NCBI GenBank assembly: GCA_002794775.1
Contig: NBAY01000057.1
Coordinates: 124,001 to 188,000 of the forward strand
Length of the DNA stretch: 64,000 nucleotides
Direction of reading: 5' to 3'
DNA from: Porodaedalea pini
Lineage: Eukaryota; Basidiomycota; Agaricomycetes; Hymenochaetales; Hymenochaetaceae
Shown: positions 32,401-42,401 of the stretch, piece by piece
Position numbering within the stretch: the first letter of the stretch is position 1
Layout: each line of letters starts with the position of its first letter
Made by a program: the position numbers and the translations under genes
Notes under the pieces: model-generated
What the model was told of the DNA's origin: nothing
Database searches by the model: none
The model's input: only the letters and a program-made list of their open reading frames with translations

Positions 32401-34073
32401 GCGGTTATAACAGAGATTGGGTCAGTTTGTTTAACATTAGTAAGTCGGTTGAAATAAGGAGTTAAGTGAAGAGTGGCACCAGAATCAATAATATCCATAG
32501 TATGATAAAGTTTATTAGCATAATTTTCTTTTAAGTAAATGGCTGTGGCGCTTACATGATTCGCCTCAAAGTTTTCAATAGCATCCATGTAGTGATCGTC
32601 GCGTAAAAAGTCGAAAAGTGCAGATTCGTTATCGAACTGCATAGTAACGTCATTGGTTATTTCAGTTATCGTCGCAGTGAATGGTGGCGTCTGCGGAAAG
32701 TTGGGCATTTCGGTGTTTATCGCTTGGTGTGCTTGAGCGACTGCAGTGGAAGTGGAAGCGGTCGCAGGTATGTTTGCCGCGTTCGACGTGCTCGCCTGAT
32801 GCGAGTGGGCAGTGGTCGGAGGTTTCGCATGCTCCTGAATCCCTTTTTTCGCCATGGCATCTTTAGTCTTCTGAGTCCACGGCTGAGGGCAGTTAGGTGA
32901 TTGATGCCCGTAGTTGTTGCAGTTATAACATTTAACAAAGGGATTAGAGTTCCCTGAGTTCGAGTTTGAATTATCGGAGTTATTTAAGTATCCTCCGCGG
33001 CCGCGTCCTCGGCCTCTATAAGTTCCAAATCGGCCACGGCCTCGGCCGCGACCTCGAGTGTGTCCGCCTCGCCCTCTAAAGTAGGGGTGAGTAGCCTCGC
33101 TTTGGTAAGGGTGCACGGCGGCGATTGGGTTTCTTCGAGTATTCGTCGCGCTCCAGTTCGCAAAGGCCTGACGAGTTTCTTGAATAAGTCGGTTCGGAGT
33201 AAGTACAAGATCCTCGTGGTTGTCGTTATTTTTGTTGTATTCGTTCACGGCGTTTATTTGAAGTTCTAGTTGAGTTATAACATATTTATATTGCGGTGGT
33301 ATCGCCGCGGTTATTGCTGCCAAGTAAGTTGAGTTGGCTGGTTGTTTTCCATGAGCGCAAAGTTCGGCGTGGCGTCGTTCGAGTTCATCCAAAGTTTTGT
33401 CGAGTTGAGACACATGGCCTCGGACGTTGAACAACGCTCCTTCATTTAACGCGTTAGTTACTGTGGTTTGTATGTCGTAACGCGCCTTTAGTTGTTTGAG
33501 TAAGACGTGTACTTGAGTTACGCCTAAGTAGTTTCCAAGTATTTTATCGGGGATGTTTTTGATTACACCCGCATAGATGGCGTTTGCAATGGTATTTTCT
33601 TCTGGACTGGATGGCGACGTCTCCATAAGAGTTGGATGGCCAGTGGCGTTGATAGCCTGGAAGATACGGAATATCCAGAGTTTCCAGTTCTTGACACCGT
33701 CGAGTGGTTCAATGCCATCAAATAGTTTGATAATTTCACCCGCTTTAAGTGCTGACATTATTGGTGATTCGCGGCGGGGAATGCGCTGAGTGCGAGTAGG
33801 AGGCACTGTAGTAGGATCAGTTAGTTCGCCTTCTGATGATTCAGTAGGTGGAGTAACGCGCTCTGGTATTGGCGATAGTGTTTCAAAGTCGCGCTCAAGT
33901 TGCGCTGGTGTGGCAGTAGTTGTAGGTGGAGTAGGAGTTTGAGTAGTGCCGCTAGTAGTTGCAGCTAGTTGTTCAGCCTGCATTTGTGCACGAGTGCGAG
34001 GACGAGTGCTAGTAGTTGGTTTAGGAGTAGTTGGTAGTGGTGGTGTTGGTGAATGAGGAGGACGGTCTGACAT
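29460..34073 (-). CDS. Copia gag-pol polyprotein
   Basis: Makes all proteins for copia replication. I chose ATG 34073 (MSDRPPHSPTPP) because the longer frame from 34148 starts inside the LTR and crosses the primer-binding site. Domains in order, numbered from this start: Pro/Thr-rich N-terminus; gag region; RGRGRGR-rich stretch about 340-370; zinc knuckle CYNCNNYGHQSPNC about 385; aspartic protease DSGATLHL about 530; integrase zinc region (HKKLGHLSY ... CRVC) about 660; integrase core HMDIWGP, LQSDNDT, NGVAERTHQ; reverse transcriptase KARLVVQGYAQQ, DIKSAYLYGEL and LFVHVDDI about 1215; RNase H with YTDSDG and LAVAEAELIAL; tail HNIADLLTKAL. There is no stop or frameshift in about 1537 codons, consistent with recent activity. 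Note VHVDD where YVDD is usual. Confidence 0.95.
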   Translation of the reverse strand: MSDRPPHSPTPPLPTTPKPTTSTRPRTRAQMQAEQLAATTSGTTQTPTPPTTTATPAQLERDFETLSPIPERVTPPTESSEGELTDPTTVPPTRTQRIPRRESPIMSALKAGEIIKLFDGIEPLDGVKNWKLWIFRIFQAINATGHPTLMETSPSSPEENTIANAIYAGVIKNIPDKILGNYLGVTQVHVLLKQLKARYDIQTTVTNALNEGALFNVRGHVSQLDKTLDELERRHAELCAHGKQPANSTYLAAITAAIPPQYKYVITQLELQINAVNEYNKNNDNHEDLVLTPNRLIQETRQAFANWSATNTRRNPIAAVHPYQSEATHPYFRGRGGHTRGRGRGRGRFGTYRGRGRGRGGYLNNSDNSNSNSGNSNPFVKCYNCNNYGHQSPNCPQPWTQKTKDAMAKKGIQEHAKPPTTAHSHQASTSNAANIPATASTSTAVAQAHQAINTEMPNFPQTPPFTATITEITNDVTMQFDNESALFDFLRDDHYMDAIENFEANHVSATAIYLKENYANKLYHTMDIIDSGATLHLTPYFNRLTNVKQTDPISVITANSQTFITSTIGILTVEIPNGDTVSTITIKDVYYAKEMHMTLLSQSKLCAEGYEFIYKGNLCTIKAPSGEICGQIQCKNNLYSILKHYQMSAVKSITLFELHKKLGHLSYTYLKWLLKNHPESIHYKITDSTETQCRVCVEANIKRNVIPKTRTSELAKNFGDHFHMDIWGPAPTTAIGNFKYLLTLVDDCTRWVQMSLLKTKADGYTAYIKWATLLSTQYGIKIKILQSDNDTVFLSNDFQLFLDSQGTMRKLTVHDTPQQNGVAERTHQTILNQVRSNLLGHKLPDKLWGEAVNYSTFIHNRTPKAAINFISPYYKRFNKAYIFDNLHEFGTHVIFREENTNKLTPKGSYGRWLCWDEESKGHRIYHDQKITVERNVQFLKVAPSRIEGEQTDTPLENNQNNPTETTEPRRSERQRKPTKRSRGLDYTEELNLAIYLTEFNEFNNEQLGDPITFQQAIKRPDALRWAKAMKDEIETLKERQTWEYVYPPTNANIIGTRFVYKTKRLADGRIDKYKARLVVQGYAQQEGIDFYSDDLFAPVARLSTVRTILSWAATNDYEIHQIDIKSAYLYGELENGEEIYIKPPPGYNKLLPDLKPGQILKLKKALYGLKQAGRRWYKKLMSILTKIGLTRSDNDNAVFFRTENNKTILVLFVHVDDITIAAKSTKLLTELKTQIGNEVTYTDGNEIHWLLGIEIKRNRQTKTIALKQQNYIETIIKRYNLENAKLKNSPMEPGRQLSTDDAPADDEELTYMEKVPYMNMVGALRYAADCTRPDIAYTCGILARYLTNPGIKHFDAAKQCFQYLHSTKEYWLILGGTENTQLTGYTDSDGMTTEGHKAISGYFFKLGNSITSWSSKRQTLVSLAVAEAELIALAYATQEAIWLKRLVNEVLQASFTPTTIFTDNQAIITMATDPERKYSQRTKHIDIRKDFFRDHIDKGTIIVKYIPTEHNIADLLTKALSVTLLKRFVEQLKLTRA

Positions 34074-34099
34074 GCAATAGTGATGAGTGCAATGAGTAG

Positions 34100-34121
34100 G
34101 AGGGAGCCAAGGCTCATAACC
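34100..34121 (-). promoter_or_regulatory. Copia primer-binding site, half-tRNA(iMet) type
   Basis: Right after the 5' LTR the minus strand reads GGTTATGAGCC. This is the reverse complement of GGCTCATAACC, the anticodon arm of methionine tRNA (anticodon CAU), not of a tRNA 3' end. Priming from the cleaved 5' half of initiator tRNA is known for Drosophila copia and relatives. Confidence 0.7.
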
Positions 34122-34336
34122 TCTTAGACGAGCAGAAAAGTGGGACAAAGCTATAGATTAGGGGCGAGAGTGCCCGTCCTTATATACAGTACAATTGAAT
34201 AGTTTACTATAAAGAGTATAGTGAGCATATGGTGCATAGTCATATGAGCATAGAGTCGGAGTTCTGGAAGTCGGTCATGTGACCAGTGACGGATATTTGC
34301 TCAGGCAAGTATCCGTCAGTTATTTATAGTTCAACA
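34122..34336 (-). repeat. Copia 5' LTR
   Basis: 215 bp. It contains TATATAAGG at 34178-34186 (minus strand), a fitting TATA box with a start expected near 34150. Confidence 0.97.
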
Positions 34337-35584
34337 TATAATAAACTCACCATGAAATGATGGCCAGTGTTTGCGGAGGATCTCTGTTTATTCCGCAAAT
34401 CGTGATACCCTCCGCAAGACTACCGACGGCAACTAAAGCAGACATATTCAGTCGAAGCAGATAGGATGAACAAAGGTCTTACTTTCTTCAAACAAGTTGG
34501 CATAAATGAGAATGCCAAGGTCGACAATTGCCTCTAAACCAAGGAGGGATTTAAGGAAGATATCCAATTTCCTGTCTGTCCGAGCTCAAGCAGTAGTTAT
34601 TGATTTAGAAAGCGAATGCTTGCCCTGATGATAAAGTGCTAAGACCCGGATGAGGAGGATATCTGTGATTGTGTCATATGCATAGAACAGCCAATTTAAA
34701 TACAATCTCGTTTCCTTACAATCAATTAGTACGATATTAATACAGGCTAACATCTAGATAAGTGAACATCGCAATCGATAGCACTGAACGACTCACTTGC
34801 CAACGAAGAAGTCCAGATTGAAAACAAGCCTGACTTATATGTCAGTGGAGAACATGTACGGTCTGGGCCTAAAACGCACAGCTGGAAATAACGGATATTT
34901 AGGTGATTAGACACCGACATAATATTCTTATTTACTACTTACCTCGCAAGACTTTCTTTGAAACCGTTGACTATTGAGACGGCAAACATTTAGCGTCGAG
35001 TGCTCCGCATGACTATGCAAAATCCTGTGGCGTTGACACTTACACGTTATGTTACAAATAGCTCCCAGGAGCCCAATATAACGATTCTGAACCATAATAA
35101 GAGGTGGTCCGGTCTTCAGGCATATACATATTGCGCTTACCGCAAAATAGATCAAGCTGATGGGGTTGCAAGGTTTGGACTTCGCGTCGACATTTAGATT
35201 ATGAAGCCAGAGGTTGCGAAAGAAACCCACCCAGAAATATTTGACCTATACATTCACCTTGATAATTAGTTGCACTGAATGAGATCGTAGAAGTTCCATA
35301 CCTCCTTGTCCATAGTTATAACTTCAGACACAACATATTTTTCAGTCGGGCTCAACGTATATGGTCATGCTACGCACCTGAATGGTAGATTAAAACAGTT
35401 GCAAGCGCGACAGCGAAATATCGTCCAGTCACTGTTTCGGAGACAAACAATGGCACCAGGCTTGGATCTATGGGCTCAGCATCCTCGCGAGTATGAAGTG
35501 AGCGAGTCAGGTTATGGGCAAGCTCCAGAGCCGACATCGTTGAGGTTATCGCGAGTGAATGACCAGTATCGAGGGCATTCTAGC

Positions 35585-35594
35585 CTTTTATATG
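35585..35594 (-). promoter_or_regulatory. TATA-like box, unit C membrane-protein gene
   Basis: CATATAAAAG about 48 bp upstream of the ATG at 35537, conserved in all units. Confidence 0.45.
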
Positions 35595-35599
35595 TAGTT

Positions 35600-36924
35600 T
35601 AATAAAGAGAGAACTGAGTTTCGGCTTCGTCTAAAGTGAATTGAACTATGAGGATTGCTTTCCGTGCGGATGAAGCCTGAGGCTGAGTTCGATGATGCCG
35701 GAGAACTGAGCTGAGTCGCGTACAAGCTACCTCGTACTTGCATAGCCTCACAGCGCAGGAAACAGGAACAGGAACTCGAAGGAAGATAGAAGCATCCTAC
35801 ATCAACGAGTTGCCGAGATTGTTGAGTTTGCCAACCAACTTGATACACCCTGGAGTTACAAGATGTCAGCATTCTGCGACAGTTTTGGTAGGATTGATCA
35901 TCTACACTGAGCTCGCATAGCTGCCTCATTCATTCGAAACAAGCCAGTGAAGATGGTGCGCTCGCTTCGCTTCTCACTGCAGATCAAGGATCTAATTTAC
36001 TCCGTGCGCTCGTAAGGAGCATCATGATAAATTCTTTGTATCCCCCTGAGTCCTCATCGAACTGCAATGCTAACCAATATGATTCGGGGCAGCGTTTTAC
36101 AGTATTGTAAACTAGGATCGTCTGCTCCTGAGACAGGTGCCTTCAGTCAAGCGAGATAACTTCGTCAGTGAGAGCAATCTTCCAGCTCTTCCGCTCCCGG
36201 TCGCCTTGCGACCTGTAGCATCCATAATGGCCCAGGACTGACGCCGCAGTAAGAAGCATGCATGGTCTGAGAAAATGCGCCGAGACAGCAATGGAGGGTG
36301 GAGAATTGAAACTCTGCAAGCATACAAGGCGGAACGTTGTAGGCGAGCATGGCGAGGGTGGTGGGGGAGGAGCCGCGAAATGAAGCAAGGGTGGCCGAGG
36401 TTTTAGAGGATGAGAGAGAGTGAACGAAACCGAGGGAGCGAATCATACGAGAGCCAGAACGAGTGAGAAAAGGAAACGCTGTGGGCGAAGATGTTGGGCG
36501 GCGCTCGGTGCGGAATGCGCGGTGGCAGTTAATTAACTAGAAATATGTGTAAGGAGTTTTAGATTCGGAGGACGGGTAGAGGGAGACGGAGGCGTGCCTT
36601 GGGTGGTATGTATTCTTCTCCGTCTCGCAGTCTTGCTCATTTCTAGTCTCCCCCGTTACCTATACACCCTCCCATTTCATTTCATCGCCGCTCTTGGCAA
36701 AGCGGAAGCGCCAGGGCGCGGTAGATGGGAGGCACGAAGAGATTTAAGAATAGTTGGTTTGCCTCTGAGAAAGAGATAGGTCATTGCGTACACAGTTTAG
36801 GGGACAAGAGGAAGAGACGCACCAGATTCACTTCGTAGTGCGCACTAACGTTCGTATCAGCCTCCGTCTTCCAACTCCACCAATACAATGCGCTGCAATA
36901 AAATTCAATACAAACGCATCCACC
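35600..36924 (-). pseudogene. Unit C spacer and downstream part of G-alpha-like segment
   Basis: Colinear with units A and B. Minus-strand stretches 36143-36388 and 36165-36446 are open. One frame (DRERKSWKIALTDEVISLD) is shared with unit A near 2280-2330 (DERERKSWKIALTDVVISFD), the most protein-like match between copies. No domain was recognised. It probably belongs to the same gene as the exon at 36925-37165. Confidence 0.35.
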
Positions 36925-37165
36925 AAGCAAAAGCATATTCACAGACCGCTAGTACTTCCTCTCCGCCACCACGCTGCCTCGCCAGCTCCTCATCAATCAA
37001 GTCCGAAATGCATTGTGCATCGGCGGCGGCAGCGGGCCACACGGTGCGCTGTTGCGAAGTCTCGTAGAGTGGCGGGACGAGCGGGTCATCGGAGGTGAAC
37101 ATGCGCTGGCGCTTGACCGCCGGGTTGGCGGCGGCGGCGGGCGGAGACCACCAGGGCAGTCCTGC
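36925..37165 (-). pseudogene. Unit C G-alpha-like first exon
   Basis: The minus frame reads NPAVKRQRMFTSDDPLV, then YETSQQ, AAADAQCISDLIDEELARQR, aligned to NETSQE, AADAQRISDLINEELARQR of unit E. The equivalent of the ERKGPRPVKILLLG end is shifted in frame. One small deletion precedes YETSQQ. Confidence 0.5.
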
Positions 37166-37679
37166 AGACCTCGAGCAGGGAGAGGAGCAAGAGGAGATAA
37201 GGGTAAAGGATGAAAACAGAAAGAAGAGAAAGGCGGTGAAGAGGGTGGTAGCGTGTCAAAGATGGGAGAGAATGAGAACGAGAGACACCTTCGATCGATT
37301 TTGACGCGCGCCCAATCTTGAATACTGTTCCCCTCGTTGCCATTGCTAACCCAGCCTGCCATCGACGTCATCCTTTTTCTGCGCGTCTCTCAGCTCTGAT
37401 ACAGATGATGGATATTGTGCCGTACTTCATTGTCGTACAGTCGACCTTGACGAAGTAGGTTCGGGTCAGAAGGCGGCGAGAAACTCGACTTGCCATCATA
37501 GAAAGTGACCGACAGAAGAGATATCAAATCTGCTGTTCTGCAAACAGGCCAACAGGACGGTAACACATTTAAATTTTAACCTGCAACAAAGGCCCACAGG
37601 AGGCGTCGACGTAGTCCGGACCGATTCGGGCCGGTACATTTATGCAAAAAGGCTCCGATTCACGTGCAACTCTGTTTCT
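37166..37679. other. Unit C spacer
   Basis: Purine-rich then the conserved TCGTACAGTCGACCTTGACG block near 37433. No gene is supported. Confidence 0.5.
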
Positions 37680-38440
37680 ACTTGTTCGACAAAGTTCGTC
37701 TCTTTAACCTGCTCAATATACGTTATGGGTAAAGTGTCGTTAAATTTTTTCAAAATATGGGCTTCACAGTCTCAGTCGTCAGCTCGAAGTCGAGTACTAG
37801 CTCCGTATCACTCATCGTGCTTGGAGGCACTACATCTATCTGGCGCAAGGCTCACAAGCCGACGTTATCATAACTCCTGCGTTTCGTTACCACGAGGGAA
37901 TCTGGTGCCACAGTTGGCCTCGTTGAACTTCATCTCCAAATGCTTGGAGCGAGGAGAAAAGAAACACAGGTAATGTGCTCTCCGGGTTGTATCTTGTGGC
38001 TCCTGTCGGCGCTTATGTATCTATGCGTCAGTTATAGAGAAGCTTGCGGACAGCTATATGATTAATTTGTGATGCAGCAGGATCTCAGTAATATACAGAG
38101 TATATTCCCGTGAGATAAGTGCTCATCAGTCGGGCAGTGTCCAAGGCTTTCGAGAATCTCGTTATCAACTAAATTTCGCCTCGTGGGTCTACTTGCATGC
38201 AACGACCTACACTGCCGCCGTACAGCTCTGGTTCCGTCCAACGCTACGATGCGACCCACTGTCACCATTCTGATATCTGTGCTCCATCTACTTTGAATCT
38301 CGATATTCAAAGGCGCGGATATGGTAATTTTCAGTAGTGAGCTACTGACGAGTGCACGTCCGGCTGGCGCCTTGCAGGATCACTTCAGTGTCGTTAGTGG
38401 TTACATTCTTGCTGCATTCGCTCTTACAAAGGAGCTTGAA
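37680..38440 (-). pseudogene. Unit C small gene, degenerate
   Basis: Colinear with 27450-28149 (for example LEMKFNEA near 37940, compared with LEMEFDEA in unit B), but the MGGSNKK start is not preserved near 38430 and stops interrupt the frame. Probably a dead copy. Confidence 0.35.
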
Positions 38441-39062
38441 GAGATGATGCCCGTGATACTACCTACAAGCTCGCTACGTGGCATACATAGACAGATGATC
38501 CAAGTTGTTGAATATGCGACATGACTGAAACTTGGCTTAATCACAACGATGCTACAGGACGTCAGTAGACTACTGCATTCGGAAAGCATCACAATGGTAC
38601 GTGTATCACATATTTCTACTCGTTTACTTCAGCGAGACCACCTAGCGTGCGTCCGACGCAGACTGGAAGCCTACTGCGCTGTTACTGCGGCAAAGGTGTT
38701 GGTTGAGTTTACTTTGTACAAGCAGAGCTTCGACAGGTACGCAGAGCAAAGCTAAAATGAAATGTCATTCCTACTGGTACATGACTTCATCCTCCCGCGC
38801 ACGGCTGACTCGATTGAATAGTGATATAACTCGACCTCAGAGACCCTCCGACAGAACGATAAATAGTGTAATACGTGAACTCCAGGCTCAAACATTCGAC
38901 AACAGACAAGGAACTGGTACATAAAAGTAGGCTCTACTATCGCTACTGGCGACTGAGCGAGGAAGACGAACTCCGAGCTTTGTAAAGACCTTCGTGCTTT
39001 ATCCATGCGCTGTTCTAATGAGTCAGATAGGTTGAAAAGCGAAGCAAAAGGTGGGAATCACC
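38441..39062. other. Intergenic, unit C to unit D
   Basis: Aligns with 21559-22195 and 28150-28795. No gene is supported. Confidence 0.5.
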
Positions 39063-40704
39063 TCAGGCGAACTCAATGTCACTCACGCTCCTCTCCCTGT
39101 AGCTCGTTCCTCCGTTGGCTCCCCTCTCTCCTGCCTCTTTCATGTTGATCAAAAGTTGACCTCCGAGAATACACAGAAGGGTAGGGCTTCCAGCCGCAGC
39201 TAGGAGATCTGCGACGAAAGTATTGATGGCCAAGATATGAATGTCCACTATCCTCAGTATGCAGCAGGAAATAACACTACATGTGATTAGCCTCCAGATA
39301 TATTGCAAATTGTGACTATTTGCTTACAAACCGTAGTATATGACCTGGTCTTGGATGAGAATTCTAACAAGATGGAAACCTTTGAACCCGGATGACAGTC
39401 TCCAGTACTCTGCTGCCTTGTAGAGAGCCAGGCCCAACAGAATGAACCCATATACCATTGGTATAACCCTTACAAGGATCAGAGAAAGCTGCGAGGTGAT
39501 ATAACAAACTCACCATGAAATGATGCCCAGAAATTGCGGAGGATCTCTGTTGAACACGCAAACTGTGACGCCTTCTGCAAGACTACCGACGGCAACTAAA
39601 GTAGACTAATCGTTAGAAGAAGCAGATCGGATGAATAAATGTCTAACTTTCTTGGATCAAGGTGCCATAAATGAGAATGGCAAGACCGCTTGCTGCATTC
39701 AAACCAAGAAGTGACTTGAGGCAGATATCCAGTTTCCTGTCTATCAGAGCTCAAGTAGTAGTCGTTGCTTCATAAAAGGATAACTCACCATTATGGTAAA
39801 GGGCCAAGACTCGGATGAGGAGGATGTCTGATAGTGTATAAGCATTTGACAGCCAAATCAGATATCAAGCTTGTTTTCTTACAATCGATCAGTACGATAG
39901 TGATCGAGTCTGATTTTCTTAATGAGCGAGCGCCGCTGTCGATAGCATTGAATCACTCACTGGCCAAGGAATAGGTCCATAGTGAAAACAAGCCTGACTT
40001 GCACGTCAGTGGAGAATATCCGTGGCCAGGAACTAAGACATACAGCTGGAAGTAAGGAATGTCCAAGCGATTAGACACTGTCATCGCATCCTTATCCACT
40101 ACTTACCTTGCAACATTTTCAGTGAAACCATCGACTATTGAAACGGCAAGTATTTAGCGCTGGGTGTTCCGCCGCATGACCCAGCAAAAATCCTCTAATG
40201 CTGTCACTTACGAGTTATGCTACAGATAGCCCCCAGAAGTCCGATACAACGGTTCTGCACTATAGTCAGAGATTGTCCGGTCTTCAGCCATATGAATATG
40301 GCGCTTACTGCAAAGTAGATCAAGCTGACGGGGTTAAATAGTTTGCACTTCGCCACCAAATCAGACTATGAAGCTAGAATTTCAGGAAGAAACTCACCCA
40401 GAAGTGTTTCACCTATACACAATCACCTTGATAAGTAACGGCACTGAATGTGCTTGCAGGATTTCATACCTCCTTATCTATAGTGATAACTTCAGAAACA
40501 CTATTTGTTCAGTCGGGCTCTGTGCACAAGGTCATGTCACGTACTCGAATTATAGATTATAACAGTTGCAAGCGCCACAGCAACGTATTTCTGAGTTACT
40601 AATTCGGAAACAAATAACTGCACCAGGTTTGGATCGATGGGCTCAGCATCGGAGCGGGTGTGAAATGAGCGAATCAGGTTAAGGGCAAGCTCCAGAGTCG
40701 ACAT
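39063..40704 (-). CDS. Unit D multi-pass membrane protein (DUF6533-like), multi-exon
   Basis: ATG at 40704 and stop at 39065-39063 after SVSDIEFA. The last exon (39308-39063) reads CILRIVDIHILAINTFVADL then LLAAAGSPTLLCILGGQLLI and NMKEAGERGANGGTSY. The preceding exon near 39350-39430 carries the LALYKAAEYWRLSSGFKGF-type block. It is uninterrupted by transposons. Hydrophobic helices alternate with short loops and the C-terminal Lys/Glu/Arg-rich tail is probably cytoplasmic. Family assignment and limits are as for the unit B copy; exon borders were not verified. Confidence 0.55.
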
Positions 40705-40751
40705 CGTTGCGTCCCTCGCGAGTGAATGTCCAGCATCGAGAGCATTCTGGC

Positions 40752-40762
40752 CTTTTTATATG
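40752..40762 (-). promoter_or_regulatory. TATA-like box, unit D membrane-protein gene
   Basis: CATATAAAAAG about 50 bp upstream of the ATG at 40704. Confidence 0.45.
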
Positions 40763-41459
40763 CAATACAATGAGGAGAGGACTGCGATTCTTCGACTAAG
40801 TTGAGAGGAAATGCGATGATTGCTTTTCGTGTAGATGGAGTGTCCTGTCTGAGGTTGAGTTCGATGCTACCGAAGGCACGCGCTGATCAACGTGTAAGAA
40901 GCCTTGTAAACATAAGTTCGAAGAAAGATCCGAGGATCCTACATCAGTGAGTTGATGAAGTTGCTATTGATCTGAGTTGAACATCAGGTTGCTGTAGTGC
41001 AAATCCACGCCTTATACTGCACATCTTGTCTATGTAGCTCCGCTCTGAAGATCCCAACCACCTGCCGCAGGACTAAAATTTCGACTTGATCCACTGGGAA
41101 AATGGAAGATTTCAGTACCTTGCAATCACTTCGGTTGAATCAATCATCTACACTCAGTGATCATCATCTTGTAGAACAATCTACCTGAGAAGGTGTATGA
41201 GTTTTGTGTCGCACTGCAGATTGATGAACTGCGTAATAAGCTCTGTGAGCACTCCAAGTAACATCTTGTCCTCATCAAACTGTAATGTTGACCACTCCGA
41301 TACCGCCTGAGAATCGCAGCGAATGTCAGAGAACAAGTGCACAGCTGATTCGAGATAGCGTTCCATCACGAAAAGTCGCGTCGCCTGTATTGTCTTGTAT
41401 ACCTTGTAAAGTAATATAAGTCTGTTAGTCAGCTTGTTGTGTCTTCGAGTCAAATACAA
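40763..41459 (-). pseudogene. Unit D G-alpha segment, left remnant
   Basis: Minus-strand frame 41459-41181 is open (92 aa, including STLQFDEDKMLLGVLTELI). It aligns by eye with 59785-60170, on the other side of the TE nest (shared GTTGAATCAATCATCTACAC). Unit homology ends near 41395-41460, where the TE nest begins. Confidence 0.35.
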
Positions 41460-41892
41460 GGCTTATACAAGATAGATAGATAATTATAAGAAAAAAACAT
41501 GCTTTATCATTTTGTATTCTAATTATATGTCCTCAGAAAGTCTAACATTTCAGCTGTAATGTATTTATTCTACTGATTATTTCTGACAATCAGGCCAGAA
41601 GGCTCTTCAGTGATTTATGTGTTGGGTGTCAGCATTTCAGTCTGCATATCATGTACTTATTAGGATACAGGGTAAGTACAACTTAAATATATGCTTACAG
41701 GAAATGCACATTTATTTTTCTCATATTATATGCCACTTATATCAGGTTATATGTCCGTTCAAAGTGTCTAATCTGTAATGCATTAATTATAGTGTTTTTG
41801 TCTGATAATCTATTTACATTTCAGATATCTGCAGTGTATCAGAAGTTCAGTTCAGTTCAGTTTGAGTCTGGAGTGGTTCAATAGCAACCAGT
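41460..41892. other. AT-rich left edge of the TE nest
   Basis: Two loose copies of a segment containing TTATATGTCC...TCTAA...CTGTAATG (about 41523 and 41749). No reading frame. It may be the left terminal region of the oldest element in the nest. Confidence 0.4.
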
Positions 41893-42387
41893 CTATTCAT
41901 GATCACCAAGTCCAAACTGAAGCTTGAGACCAGCACTTGTGAGGCTGTCCAGCATGAGAATTGACATGGATGCCTGTCCCTGTCTGTCAATCCCATTTCT
42001 GTTTCCAATTCCACTCATGCTGCTGATCACAGTCCTGTTCCCAAGACCCCCCACAGAGAGCACCTGCATGTACCGTGCAACCAGCTCTGACTCATCAGTG
42101 AGCATGAATTGGTGGCCCTTTGCTGCACCCAGGCTGGAGCACATGGCATCACCTAGGGCACTGTCAGCCAACACACCTTCAAGCTGCACAGCTGCAGGCA
42201 CATCTGGCAGTGTCACAATGGCCTCTGACCTGATGCTCAAGCCTGAGTTGGACAAATCATTCAAGCCCATGCTCTGCACAGGACTCCACATGCCATTGGC
42301 ACTGTTGTTGAAGTTATGGCTATAATTATAGCTGCATGACACCACACTCAGCATCTTGAGTGTTGATTCACCAAGTGAGAGTGGCAA
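41893..42387 (-). pseudogene. Unknown 164-codon open frame, truncated at the 5' side by a hAT insertion
   Basis: Open from 42387 to the stop at 41893 (start MPLSLGESTLKMLSVVSC, later ANGMWSPVQSMGLNDLSN and LTDESELVARYMQVLS). If the hAT element (42401-46835) is removed, the minus frame can extend into 46836-46890 (MPVPLEEPTLCL), so the insertion probably cut a longer frame. No domain was recognised. The plus strand is also open here for 133 codons, which weakens the coding claim. Confidence 0.35.
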
Positions 42388-42401
42388 GTATGACAGGCAT
42401 T

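Larger units (their letters stand above)
29238..34336 (-). mobile_element. Ty1/copia LTR retrotransposon, intact and very young
   Basis: 5099 bp. Two 215-bp LTRs (29238-29452 and 34122-34336) read as identical base for base by eye. The target duplication is TATAA (29233-29237 and 34337-34341), and the empty site is present in unit A (410-430). On the minus strand it starts TGTTGAAC and ends CTAAGA, a non-canonical 3' terminus. The polypurine tract AAGGGGAG abuts the 3' LTR. One open gag-pol frame of about 1537 codons fills the interior. Confidence 0.97.
28796..35537 (-). pseudogene. Unit C multi-pass membrane protein gene (DUF6533-like), split by a copia element
   Basis: ATG at 35537 (MSALELAHNLTRSLHTRED), first exon ending ATVLIYHS near 35380. 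Later exons read DKEVWNFYDLIQ, NPISLIYFA joined across an intron to VQNRYIGLLGAICN, then WLFYAYDTITDILLI, LDIFLKSLLGLEAIVDL, ALVAVGSLAEGITI, and after the copia insertion (29238-34336) GLALYKA..., ending GGQLLINLKEAGERGANGG ... SDIEFS at 28796. The insertion lies in or beside the intron after the block ending TLAIISW. Apart from the insertion the exons look well kept, so inactivation, if any, is recent. Confidence 0.6.

Noticed and set aside
34074..34148. Upstream ATG at 34148 as the copia gag start
   Set aside because: It lies in the LTR near the expected transcript start and would translate the primer-binding site. ATG 34073 is more likely.
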